Below, one piece after another: positions 33,530-44,059 of a stretch of 64,000 bases of DNA. Numbering within the stretch: the first letter of the stretch is position 1; the number at the start of each line of letters is the position of its first letter. The stretch spans positions 1-64,000 of the forward strand of contig CAUYUJ010003434.1 in the NCBI GenBank assembly GCA_963575745.1, given 5' to 3'. The translations under genes and the position numbers were made by a program. The notes under the pieces were generated by a model that had not been told where the DNA came from, ran no database searches, and saw only the letters and a list, made by a program, of their open reading frames with translations. The stretch comes from Prorocentrum cordatum (lineage: Eukaryota > Sar > Dinophyceae > Prorocentrales > Prorocentraceae).

Positions 33530-36190
33530 TAGGTTTGGGGTTAACCCGCAAGGACCTGGGTAGCAGCCCTAGGATTGCTTGTTTTTTGTTGGCACACAGC
33601 TCCCTTGTCCTCCCTCCCCATCATTATTCGATCATTTGCTGGAGGCTTATGGGGCGGTTGCGGTGGAGGATATCTCTACTCAGGGTCGGGGTTACCCTAC
33701 AACATCCTGGATCGCAGCCCAACGATTACACGCTCTTCTTTTGGAGGTCAGGGGTAAACCATAAAAAACCCTATTGCAGCGCACAGTGCGCACTTGCACA
33801 TGCAGCCTCGGACACAGCCAGGCAGCAATACGTTGGCGACAGCCACGTATTCAGTGCACATCGATGGCGGCGCAACAGCCCCAATGTACAAGCCTCTCCT
33901 CAGCCGTATTGTTCTCTACCTTACCTGCCAGCCACCTCTCCTCCCTGTTCCGCGCGGCTCTCTGACACGATAACGGTATCTTACCTTATGAAGGTGTGGG
34001 GTTACCCTACAAAACCCCTGGTCGCAGCCCCGGGATTGCCTTTTTTCATTGCGTTCTGCACGCGCTCCACCTCACCTGGCTACTCTTAGACGTAATGGTT
34101 TACTGATGGCGGGCAGCGGCGGGGAGGATCTCTACACTTGGCTCGGGGGTGTCCTAAAGAACCCTGGGTCGCAGCCCAACTTTTGGACGCTTCTTGTTGA
34201 GCTTAGGGGTGAACCTTTTTAAACCCTATTGCAGCACTAAGACTTGGCATTCACTTTGTGTTACTTGCCCACGATTGCACGCTCTTCTTTTTGGAGGTCA
34301 GGGGTAAACCTTAGAACCATTATTGCAGCGCGCAGTGCACACTTGCACATGCAGCCTCGGACACAGCCAGGCAGCAATACCTTGGCGACAGCCACTTTTT
34401 CAGTACACATCGATGGCGCCACACTAGCCCCAGTGCTAGTAGTTCCTCAGCAGCTTTGTTCTCTACCTGATCTGCAATATACCTCTCCTCCCTGTCCCGC
34501 GCGGCTCTTTAACACGATGGTGGTAGCTTACTTTACGCGGGTTTGGGGTTCTCCTGCGAAACCATGGGTAGCAGCTCCTGGGTTGAATGTATTCGTTTCG
34601 CGCTTCACACGCTCTACTTCACCTAACTACTATTGGCGGCGGTGGATTACAGAGGTGGTAGCGGAGCGGATCTCTCAACTCAGGTTCGGGATTATCCTAC
34701 AAAGCCCTGGGTCGCAGCCCCACGATTGCACGCTCTTCCCCACTCAGAGCTTGCCTCTGTAGGGGTCCTAGCGGATGTTTAAGGGTAAGTGAGGTGCGCC
34801 GCCGATTCGGTGGGCGGGCCCGGGTGCCTGGGTGCCCGGGTGCCCGGGTGCCCGGGTTCGCCGCCGATGCGGTGGCCGGGCCGGGGTGCCCAGGTGCCCG
34901 GGTGCCCGGGTGCCCAAGTGTCGGGTGCCCGGTGCCCGGGTGGGTGCCCGGGTGCCCAGTGCCCTGTAGCCCTATAGCCTTATAGCCCTATATCCCTATC
35001 GCCCTATAGCCCTAAAGCCCTATAACCCATATAGCCATATAGCCCATATAGCCCATATAGCGCCCAAGAGCCAATATAGCCCTGTAGCTCTACAGCCCTA
35101 AAAAGATTATGATTGGTTTTTTTCTCTGGTACCATTTTCTTAGAGGTTAGGGTGAACCACAAAAACTATTGCACCGCACAATGCGCACTTGCAGATGCAG
35201 CCCCGGACACAGCCAGGCAGCAGTCTTCGACCACAGTTAGACAGCAGCATATTGGCGACACAGCTCCACTTTTTTTTACATCCCGTAGGGAATCAGTGAG
35301 TACACATTGGAGGCTGTATGAACCCAGCCGCAGAGTACTAGCAGCGTAGCAGCAGTACCCTGTTTGACAGCTGAACAGACAGAACACACTCTCATTTTTT
35401 GCTGCACCAAGCTATACATGAGCAGTATGCTCACGTGCGAGCCCCAGCGAATCAGCCCGCGCAAAGTGTACAGTTCACAGCGCCTTGACAACACCGAACC
35501 ACAGATAGGGCTCGTATCGCACACGCCAACCTGAAAAATGCCAACCTGGGACACCTATCGCAAGACCACCGTGCTGGAATAGTTGGGTTCGAGCTTAACC
35601 CGAGGAAAACCTACGAACAGCACGAGGGTCCCAATACCGATGTGGTTCGGGTAAACCCAAAAACCCTGGGCAGCAACCCTAGAACTGCCACAGTGTAACG
35701 TCTTTTGTTCAAGCCACATGGCAGCTTACGTGATGTAGGAGAGGTGGATTACTAGAGCCAGCTGTGGTTGCGGAGGAGGATCTCTCTACTAGGTTCGGGG
35801 CTATCCTGCAAAACCCTGAGTCGTCGCCCAAACATTGCATGCTCTTTTCTTGAAGGTTAGGGGCAAACTTTAAACCACTATTTCAGCACTCAATGTGCAC
35901 ACCTGGGTCCGCACAGGGACTGACCCCTACGCTGCCGTGCCTTGCCACCATATGGTGCGAGCACCCAGCCCCAGAGAATTGGCAGCATAGCAATAGTGCC
36001 GATGCTTACTTCAGGAGGTGGGTGACGGGCAGCGGCGGGGAGGATCTCTACACTTAGGCTCAGAGTTATCCTACAAAGCGCTGGGCCGCAGCCCAACTAT
36101 TGCATGCCCGTTTGGGATATTAGGGGTACAGTAGACCTTACAAGCCTATTGCAGCACTCAATTTACACACCTGGGTCCCCAAATGGGTAG
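33530..36190 (+). repeat. Dispersed/tandem repeat family with CCCTGGGTCGCAGCCC core
   Basis: Diverged units carry ACCCTACAAAACCCTGGGTC + GCAGCCC, then CGATTGCACGCTCTTCTTTT, GGAGGTCAGGGGTAAACC, AACCCTATTGCAGCGCACAG and CAGCCTCGGACACAGCCAGG. Copies or parts are near 33545, 33690, 34010, 34155, 34256, 34690, 35120, 35640, 35800 and 36070. Composition is AT-richer than the rest of the window. No gene inside. Confidence 0.85.
34812..35085. repeat. GGGTGCCC and ATAGCCCT arrays
   Basis: 34812-34965 is built of CCCGGGTGCCCGGGTGCC units; 34966-35085 of TATAGCCCTATAGCCC units. Confidence 0.9.
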
Positions 36191-36339
36191 ACCCCACGCT
36201 GTCTTCAGATGTGGCTGTGGAGAACTCTCGGTTTGGTTTTTTACCTTGGCACTGTCCACAGCATGTACCTAATCAAACTTGGCAGTTACTATGTATTACT
36301 TGGTCTACTTGTGTGGGCCTCCTCCGATAAGGTACAAGC

Positions 36340-36430
36340 TGCGTTACCTGGCGGGCGCCTACTTTTCTACCTATGCTTTTTCACTATCTCTCATTACCGC
36401 CTTAGCCGCAGCGCCCGCCAGGTACCTTTC
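36340..36430. other. Inverted repeat (GGTACCTGGCGGGCGC type)
   Basis: GTTACCTGGCGGGCGCC near 36342 and GCGCCCGCCAGGTACC near 36411 form arms of about 15 bp around a loop of about 55 bp. Confidence 0.6.
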
Positions 36431-36895
36431 GCGCCGAGTCATCTGCACGTCTATTCTTGCTGCAGCACTTCAGGAACGCAACATGCGTAAGCATAAGGTC
36501 TGCCCCCCCCCCCAAAAAAAAAACAAAAAAAGAGAGGAGGAAGAGAAGGAGGAGGAGGAGGAGGAAGAGGAGGAGGGACTCTCGCCACGGCGCCGCGCGA
36601 ACTCGCTGTGAGCGCCTCCAACGGTTGCGCGGATCGGGGGCGGGCCCCTTCTCCAGACGGAGCTCTCGCCTTTGGATCGCCTCGCCGACGCGCCGTGCTC
36701 GAGGCTCTCCCTAGCGCCGTGCGGCTGCTACTCGGACGGTGGGCAGCTCTTTCTCGAAAGGCAGGCGTGAGCCCAGAACCTAAGGGGAAAACAAACCCAT
36801 CTCGCTTTTGACCACCCTCGCTTCCAAGAGATACCAAACGATGCCAAACTACGTCCTGTACTGGTCAGGCCGCTTGACGAGGAGGCGCGTGGTAT

Positions 36896-37165
36896 GACTT
36901 GGTTTTGCCTGGAAGCGAAAGCGGGGTAGGTAATTCACGCTCTGAGAACCGAGTCGAACAGACGGATCGGCGATCGAAATGAATCAGATCGGCGGAATCG
37001 GCAGCCGAGTCGGGAGAAGTCGAATCGGCGCAAATCGGCAGGCTAGTAGACCTCACTTGAGAAAGCGGCATTCCAAGCGGAGTCCGCAAGCGAATCGAAG
37101 CTGAATCGGAAACCATCGGTACCGAACCGAATCAAATAAGACGAGTCGAAATGAGCCCTGACAAA
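36896..37165. repeat. Dispersed repeat, AATCGGCAGCC type (copy 1)
   Basis: Contains GGAATCGGCAGCC, GAGTCGGGAGAAGTCGAATC, AATCGGCAGG, GAATCGGAAACCATCG and GAGCCCTG in the same order as 50760-51005. Confidence 0.75.
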
Positions 37166-37375
37166 GACTCTCGCCTCAGACCTCTTTCCGCTCGATGATT
37201 CGTCACCCTGCATTGTGCCGCATCTCTACGGATTACACCTAGAGGGAAGGCCCGCGCCTTCCAAGAAGCATGGGTTCTCCTAAGATGCCTTCCCCTTTCC
37301 CCCTACGTATCCCCCTCTGCGCGTGTCCGACTCTTTCCACTTGATCAGAGGAACAAGAAACGGCATAAACATAAA

Positions 37376-37511
37376 CTGTTGGCGCCCCGCGCAGATTTCT
37401 TATATCTGCGCTGGGCCCCCCCCTCCCTGGCGCGCGGAGCGCGCCAGGGGCGGCGCCGGAGGCGCCGCCGGGGGGGGCCCAGCGCGGATCCAAGAACTCC
37501 GCGCAGATCAC
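37376..37511 (-). mobile_element. Short inverted-repeat, introner-like element (copy 1)
   Basis: About 136 bp. It contains GCAGATTTCTTA at one end and TCCAAGAACTCCGCGCAGAT at the other, a GC-rich core with GGGCCCCCCCCTCCCTGGCG, and CCCAGCGCGGATCC. On the minus strand it is bounded by CAG|GTGATC and CAACAG|TTT, so it could be removed as a GT-AG intron. The same end and core sequences occur in the element at 47408-47539. The surrounding minus-strand frame (RNCKVSIAGSPCVQ then FMFMPFLVPLIKW) would join in phase, but that host gene is not recognised. Confidence 0.6.
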
Positions 37512-37539
37512 CTGAACGCATGGGCTGCCGGCGATGGAC

Positions 37540-37985
37540 ACCTTGCAATTCCGTGGCCAGATGGCGTCGTCACAATTGGCCCCGTCGCTGCTTCTGCGCC
37601 GGCTGGTCGTCAACAGAACTGCTTCGCATGGAGCCGATGAGCATGCAGTTCACGACGAAACACTGCCACAATGTTTTGCTTCAAGCGGTTCCCCCCCCGA
37701 ACACGCGAGGCAGGATATCCTGGGAGCGCCAGCACACTTGGCCGTCTGGCGGCCGCGGCATGCAGTCGTCATTCCTCGAATGCACGAGGCGGGACACCCA
37801 AGGAGCAACGGTACACTGTTTACAAACGCGAAGAAGCCCAGTGGCACACGGGAAGGGGAGATTTTCGTTTTTTCCCTACCTAGGCTCTGCCTAGAAGGGT
37901 TCTTACTGGCTTGGCTTAAGGGGCCGGGCAGTGGATATCGCCCCGGGCGGTTCCCCCGGCATCCGCCCCGCGGTTCCCCCAGCCC
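37540..37985. other. No recognisable gene
   Basis: Open frames on the plus strand (about 37534-37995) show no domain. ACCTAGGCTCTGCCTAGA at about 37879 recurs at about 38674, next to the AGCAT satellite blocks. Confidence 0.5.
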
Positions 37986-37994
37986 CTTAGCTTA

Positions 37995-38525
37995 GCATTG
38001 CTCATGTCATCTTAGCATAGCTTATTTCATCTTAGATTAGCTCAGCTTCATCTTAGCTCAGGTTTATCTCAGCTTAGCTTACCTTCATCTCAGCTTCGCC
38101 GAACTTTAGCATAGCAGAGCAAAGCATAGCAGAGCGTAGCATAGCATAGCGCAGCATAGCATATCATAGCATAGCCCAGCATAGCATAGCATAGCGCAGC
38201 ATAGCATAGCATAGCATAGTATAGCGTAGCACAGCACAGCACAGCATAGCACAGCGCAGCAGATAATAGCATAGCATAGCATAGCATAGCATAGCATAGC
38301 AGAGCATAGCAGAGCATAGCAGAGCATAGCAGAGCATAGCATGGCACAGCAGCAAAGCAAAGGCAGATCAACAGTTTTAGCTTAGCTTGCCTTCATCTTA
38401 GCTTCGCGGAGCTTTAGCATAGGAGAGCACAGCATAGCATAGCATAGCGTAGCATAGCGCAGCATAGCATATCATAGCATAGCCCAGCATAGCATAGCAT
38501 AGCGCAGCATAGCATAGCATAGCCA
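37995..38525. repeat. AGCAT pentanucleotide satellite, block 1
   Basis: (AGCAT)n/(AGCGC) units, preceded by CTTAGCTTAGC variants. Cys/Tyr/Met ORFs are artefacts. Block 2 follows at 38696-39070 after about 170 bp of unique sequence. Confidence 0.95.
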
Positions 38526-38695
38526 CCTGCTCCTCCTCGTCATCCTCACCGTCATCCAGCTCCTGGTCCTCCTGCCCCGGATCTGTGGGTGTATGTTGTG
38601 GCGCTCGTGTGTGCCAACCGCGTTGCCAGTTGAGTTCCCTGTTCGGGTTATTAGCATGGGTGTAATTCCCTACCTAGGCTCTGCCTAGAGGGTTA

Positions 38696-39070
38696 GCTTA
38701 GCTTAGCTTAACATAGCGCAGCGCTGCATTAGCATAGCATAGCATAGCATCACATAGCCAAGCATATCATAGCATAGCATAGCGCGGCATACCATAGCAT
38801 AGCATAGCGCGGCATACCATAGCATAGCATAGTATAGCATAGCATAGCGCAGCTTAGCATAGCATAGCATAGCTTAGCATGGCACAGCGCAGCATACCAT
38901 AGCATAGCTCGGCATGGCACAGCACAACATAACATACCATAGCATAGCGCAGCATAACATAGCGCAGCATAGCATAGCATAGCATAACACAACATAGCAT
39001 AGCATAGCATATCATAGCATAACATAGCGCAGCATATCATGATATAGCATAGCATAACATAGCATAGCGA
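38696..39070. repeat. AGCAT pentanucleotide satellite, block 2
   Basis: Same pentanucleotide with ACCAT, AACAT and GCGC variants. Confidence 0.95.
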
Positions 39071-39124
39071 CTAATGCTGCGTTCCTATGGGCTCCAGCTT
39101 CTAGGTAGGGTCGCACTGGGGTAA

Positions 39125-39930
39125 TTGAACAACCAGAACGGCAGAACAACACTTTACAACCGAGATGGGACACTCTACAACCAGCAAAGGATCAACTCAT
39201 ACGACTTTCCTCTGAGAGCGACCACTTTACAACCAGAACAAAACATCTGTCCAACCAGAACGACTACTTTAGAACCCAGGCGGTGCTCTTTTCAACCAGA
39301 ACGGCCGCTTTACAACGAACACTCAGAAACCTATGAACGCTCTACAGAGGCTTCTGAGGCTTCTGAGCGCCTGTGCGCTCTGCAGAAGCTTCTGAGGCTT
39401 ATGAGCGCCTTTGCGCTCTGCAGAGGCTTCTGGTTTCTGAGCGTTCGGCAGAAACACTTATGAGGTTTCTGAGCGCTTTGCAAAAGCTTCTGAGGCTTCT
39501 GGGCGCTTGGGTACTTTGCAGAGGCTTCTGGGCTTGAGAGCGCTTGAGCGCTGTGCAGGGGCTTCTAAGCTTGTTTGCACGTGAGCGCTCTGCAGAGGCT
39601 TCTGAGGTTGCTGAGCGCCTCAGCGCTCTACAGAGGGTTTCTGATGCTTCTGGGCGCTTGAGCGCTGTGCAGAGGATTCTGAGCTTGCGGCCGCGGGAGC
39701 GCTCTGCACGGGCTTCTGAAGCTGCTGAGCGCCTGGAGCGAACTGCGGAGGCTTCTGAGGCTTCTGAGAATTCCGAGCGCGCTCCAGGAAGCTTTTTGGG
39801 GCGCCCTCCTGAGGCTTCTGGGCGCCCTCCACTGGTTTCTGAGCGTCTTCTAGAAGCGGCTAAAAGCGCGATCCAGAGGGCTCTCAGTGCTCTCGAGTGG
39901 CTTCGGAGCGCGTTCCAGAGGCTTGTGAGC
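39125..39930. repeat. ACTTTACAACCAGAACG and AGAGGCTTCTGAGGC arrays
   Basis: 39125-39320 holds five or six ACTTTACAACCAGAACGG units. 39335-39930 holds GCGCTCTGCAGAGGCTTCTG and AGGCTTCTGAGCGC units. The 134-residue ORF at 39544-39948 is made from the array. Confidence 0.85.
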
Positions 39931-40204
39931 TCGTTCGTCGTGGTCTAACTTTGCCGTCGGTCGCTGGCCATCCGTCGACGCCGCCGCCGTGCCCTCTCGC
40001 GCGCGCGCCGCCCCCGGCGGAGATGAGGAGGGTTTGGCGAGGATGAGGAGGATGTGGATGGAGGATGAGGAGGATGATGATGATGATGATGACGAGGATG
40101 TTGATGGAAGAGGCTGGGAAACAGGAGGATGAGGAGGATGAGGGCCGTCGGAAGCTGGAGGGCCGTGGGAGCAGGGGTGGGATAGACGAGGGGCGAGGGG
40201 GAGG

Positions 40205-40655
40205 GCGAGGGTGGAGAGGCAATATGGAAAACGGAAGGCGTTCGTCGTCGTCGCCGTCGTCAGTGGTCGTCGCAGTCGAGCATCAGTCGTGAATCGTCGT
40301 CGTCGTCGTCGTCGTCATCGTGGTCGTCGTCGTCGTCGTCGTCGTCGTCGGCCATCGTCGTCTTGCGTTGCCGTCGGTCGGCGGCCGTCCGTCGCCGCCG
40401 CCGCCGTGCCCTCTCTCACGCGCGCGATGTCCTCTGGGGAAACGATGAGGAGGAGGATGAGGAGGAGGAGGAGGAGGAGGAGGAGGAGGAGGAGGGGAGG
40501 AGGAGGAGGAGGAGGAGGAGGAGGAGGAGGAGAGGAGGAGGAGGAGGAGGAGGAGGAGGAGGAGAGGAGGAGGAGGAGGAGGAGGAGGAGGAGGAGGAGG
40601 AGGAGAGGAGGAGGAGGAGGAGGAGGAGGAGGAGGAGGTGGATGATGAGGAGGGG
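40205..40655. repeat. CGT and GGA microsatellites
   Basis: (CGT)n at about 40240-40350, then a near-pure (GGA)n tract at 40445-40640. The 3' remains of LINE-C abut the GGA tract. Confidence 0.95.
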
Positions 40656-40689
40656 GGCCGGGATGATGCACACGAGGGGGCCCCGCGAA

Positions 40690-41686
40690 GGACGGCGTGC
40701 CGGGCGGCAGTGCGGAGGCCAGCAAGTCCGCGCGCTGGAGGCCGCCCGCGGGCGGCGCCGTGCATGCCGGCTGCCCGAAGGTCGCGGGCAGGTGGCCGAT
40801 GCAGGCGAAGCGGCAAGCCGCGTCCAGGGCGCGCGCGGGCGCCTCGGCGCTGCGGCGCCTGCGTCCCGCGATTGCGACAACCGAGGTCCCTGAAGCCAGT
40901 GCCGGCGGCGATCGGCGACTGCGCCCCCAGCCATCGCCTGAAAGCGGCCGTGTTCGCGAACATCACGCTCCTTTCGCCCTGATTCAGCCGCCACCCCATG
41001 GCCGGCTCGAACCGGGCGGTCACGCGCGGCGCCGCGCGGACCGCCTCCGCCGCCTCGCCGGCCTCGTGCGCGGGGCGTCGCGCCCACTACGTGAAGTCGT
41101 CCACGTAAATCTGGCGCCGTCGGCAATCATCAATCGTGCCAGTGCGACGATGCCACGGCAACGTCAGCACGCTGAAGAAGACGTTCAGCGCACATCGAGG
41201 TAAGACGCCGCCGGTGGGGGCCCACTGGTTGCCGACGGCGCGGCCGACCCTGACTCGCTTGCTCGCCGAGTGCGACTGCATGGCGGGCCCGTCGGTCCGT
41301 CGCGGCACTCCCGCGGGGCCGAGCAGGCCAGACAAGGGGGCGAGGTGGATATGGTCGTGATCCTTCCGCCAGTCGAGCGCCGTGCCTGCCGTGCTATCGC
41401 CCAGGGCTTCGGCGGCCTCGAGCTCCAGCGCCATCTCCCATGCGAGCTCCTCGGCGCCGCGCTGCACCTCCTCGCCGGCCCACTGGGGGGGGCCACCGCG
41501 CGGACAGGCGGGCGCGGCCCGCTGCCCGCGCCCGATGCCAAATCGGCGGCAATCACATCGGTCGCCTGTCCAACGGCCCACCCTCCCCGCCAGGCTTCCA
41601 GAGGAGCAGCCCATCGGCGTCGGCCAGCTCGCGGGGCCAGCGGCCGAGCGCCCCAACCTACTCGCAGAGTGCGGTGAGCCACGCAA
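40690..41686 (-). pseudogene. LINE-C reverse transcriptase remnant
   Basis: The frame 41686-41087 contains AWEMALELEAAEALG, LDWRKDHDHIHLAPLSGLLG, GNQWAPTGGVLPRCALNVFF and the catalytic IYVDDFT, immediately followed by TAG. The next frame (from 41023) carries FEPAMGWRLNQGERSVMFAN and a FRDLG motif typical of sequence just after the RT palm. The catalytic loop is intact, but the stop straight after it and the frame change make it inactive. Confidence 0.75.
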
Positions 41687-42354
41687 GCAGTTCCAGCAGC
41701 AGAAGGCGCAGCTCCCTTATTGTCTACCCGTGGAGCCCCGCCATCATGCGTTTCGGCATCTCGCGCAAGAGCGCGCCCGCGAACGCAGCAATCCATGGGG
41801 CGCGGTCTAGGAAGACTCGCAGACGCGCCCCGCTGCCACGTCGCCCTCCACGGGCCCTCGAAGAAGCGCAGCTACACGTAACAAGCAAAACCCCCGCGCA
41901 AGGCAGCCAAGTCCTGCCGCGCAGGGCTGGGCTGCCCCTGGCACGGGGGAGTCGATCGGCGACGAACTCGGCGTCGAGGCAGCTGCCGCCGCGAACCTAG
42001 CCCTGACTGTTCGCTGGACAATCCTTCGCCCGTCGGCTCCACTCCTCCCGCCGGCGGCGACGCGCGCTTGCGCGGGCCTCGGCCCGTGCTGCCGCAGCGC
42101 GCTGCAGCGCCTGCGCGGGCAGCGGCGCGCCCGCCCGCAGCTCTGCTATCGCCGAGGCCCAGTTAGCGCAGCCGCCGTCAGCCTCGCGGGGCGCGTCGAT
42201 CCAACGTGGACTCTGCGATGGTGCGGGCGGCATGGCTGTCGGCGAGCCGCTGGGCGTGCAGCCGCCCGCAGAGGCGTCGCAGCCGCGGCGGCGCGGCGCC
42301 GGCGAGCCGATCCGCGGCCTCCCCGCCTCCGCCGCTCACAGGGGGGCGGTCTGC

Positions 42355-43869
42355 CTACCGCGACGCCGCCGCGCGCGGCCTGGCTGGCCCCCCGGGGCCC
42401 AGGGCCCCAGCCGCGCGGACAACCAGGTCCGCGTCGCCGAGTGGGGCTCCAGCTACGCTGCGCCCATGCCATGCTGATCCAAGGCGCGATGGAAGGAAGC
42501 TCGCGTCGACTGGGCGATTGCGGCCAGGGCTCGCGCCACTACTGGGCTCCAACTGGCCGCAGTGGTGCCGGCGAGGGGCTGCGCGGGCCTCCGAACGAGC
42601 GCACGCTCCGGCGCGGCGGCTCGGAGCTCCACCTGACGCGCCGCGCGGGCGGCGAACCCGAGGCCCCATCCTCGAAGACCGACGCGCTCCACCAGGCCCA
42701 GCGCCGCAGCATTCGCGAGCACGTAGTCGAAGCGAGTGGGCTCGCCCTAACTGCGCGCGCGCAGGACCGCGCGCGGCTGGCAGATCCCGCCAACTGGCCA
42801 TGCCGAACAGCCCCTCGAGCCCCATGTCGGCGAGGCTGCAGTTGAGGTCCCTGGCCAGGAATGATGCGGGCGCCCCCCCGAGGCCGCGCAACCACTCCGC
42901 GCCTTCCAGCGCGTTGTCAGCATTGCGCTCGAGGTCGCTCCAGCCACCAGCGTAGCCGCTACAAGTACTCAAGACATGCACGGCGCAACCCTGGCCGAAG
43001 CGCGCGCACAGATGCTGATGCCAGCCAGGGTGGCGGCCAGAGAGGCCCCCCGTGAGTTCTGATCGCGACGAGCACTGTCTGGGGGCGCGCGCAGCGGCCG
43101 GCGGGCGCCCCCCGTCTACTTCCGGCCCGGGATGAAGGCGCGCGCCGCGCGCCTGCGCCGCCGCCGCCGCGGCCGCGTCGCCGTCGCGCGCGGGGGCGCG
43201 GGCCTCGTGGAGGCGCCGCGCGGCGTTCTCGGCCGCCAGCGCCCCGCGCCAGCCGGCCTGGCGCAGTGCTTCCTGCGCCTTCGACGCCTCGGTCTCGAAG
43301 TGTACGAAAGCACGACGCGCCTCCATCAAGTCCGCGCTGATGGGTTTGAGCTTGGCCGCCGCAGCCCTGCGCGAGGCCGTGGTGGCCTGGGCGCGGACCG
43401 CCCAAGGCCGCGACGCTTGGGCAGCTTGCTCCAAGGCGTGGATCTGCCGCTCGCACTCCACAACATCCGCCGCCGCCCCATAACATTGGGCGGTCGTCCG
43501 CTGGTCGCGCCCGTAGCAGAGTTCCTTCTGCACAGGGCTCAGCTCGGCCATGAGGTGTCCTGCGGAATGCCATCCCCGGCCGGCGGCATCGGCGCGGCGG
43601 CGCCGCAGCTCCCGGGGCCAAAGGCAGCATGTGCTGCACCGCGGCCGCGTAGGAGACCGTGCCCGTCTGCACCTGGCGCTGGCGCCGGTGCCCAAGCTCG
43701 CCCGCCTTGGACAAACCCTGCAGGCGCGGCTGCCGATTGGCTGCCGGGCGGCATCCGCGATCCGCTGCGGCGCAGGGTTGCTTAGTGCAGGCAGCGCAAG
43801 CGGCACGCCCAGTTGACCGTGTGCCCGCAATGGGCACCCCCAGCATGGCTCCCGTGGCCATGGGAGCAC
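42355..43869 (-). pseudogene. LINE-C ORF1-endonuclease frame
   Basis: Open frame of 504 residues. Near residue 50 there is a Cys-containing segment (GSRACRVCPRRAS). Residues ~105-235 form an Ala/Glu/Gln-rich coiled coil (LMAELSPVQKELCYGRDQR, ISADLMEARRAFVHFETEAS). Residues ~290-360 resemble the middle of an AP-like endonuclease (GCAVHVLSTCSGYAGGWSDL, NADNALEGAEWLRGLGGAP, DLNCSLADMGLEGLFG with the D-x-N step). The last ~130 residues look like other-frame sequence. I call it a remnant because the start and the EHH region are not clear. Confidence 0.6.
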
Positions 43870-44029
43870 TTCTGGACCTGCCCTGCCAGCGGCCTGCGAG
43901 CGACCGCCGCCGCCGCCGCCGCCGCGGTCGCCTAGTGTTGGCCTGTATTGGCCACGCGCGCGGATTGCCCCACGCGCGGGCCCAGGCGCCGGGCCTGGCC
44001 GCTGCTCCTGCCCAGCTGGTGATTCCCAA

Positions 44030-44050
44030 CTTGAGCCAAGATGGCTACGG
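44030..44050 (-). other. DinoSL relic (1 mismatch)
   Basis: The minus strand matches the spliced leader at 20 of 21 positions (ATCTTGG for ATTTTGG). It marks the 5' end of LINE-C. The outer flank here is not a GGA tract. Confidence 0.85.
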
Positions 44051-44059
44051 AAACCTGGG

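Larger units (their letters stand above)
40690..44050 (-). mobile_element. LINE-C: decayed non-LTR retrotransposon with 5' spliced-leader relic
   Basis: From 44050 on the minus strand: DinoSL relic with one mismatch, ORF1 with coiled coil fused in frame to an endonuclease, frame-shifted spacer, reverse transcriptase with catalytic YVDDFT (41090-41107), and post-RT sequence (GWRLNQGERSVMFANTAAF; GFRDLGCRNRG) ending around 40690 at a GGA tract. RNase H is absent. Very GC-rich. Fewer mismatches in its SL than LINE-A or -B suggest a younger insertion. Confidence 0.8.

Noticed and set aside
34966-35085. CCCTATAGCCCTATAG array as a telomere
   Set aside because: Dinoflagellate telomeres are of the TTTAGGG type; this array is short, internal and degenerate, so I treat it as an ordinary minisatellite.
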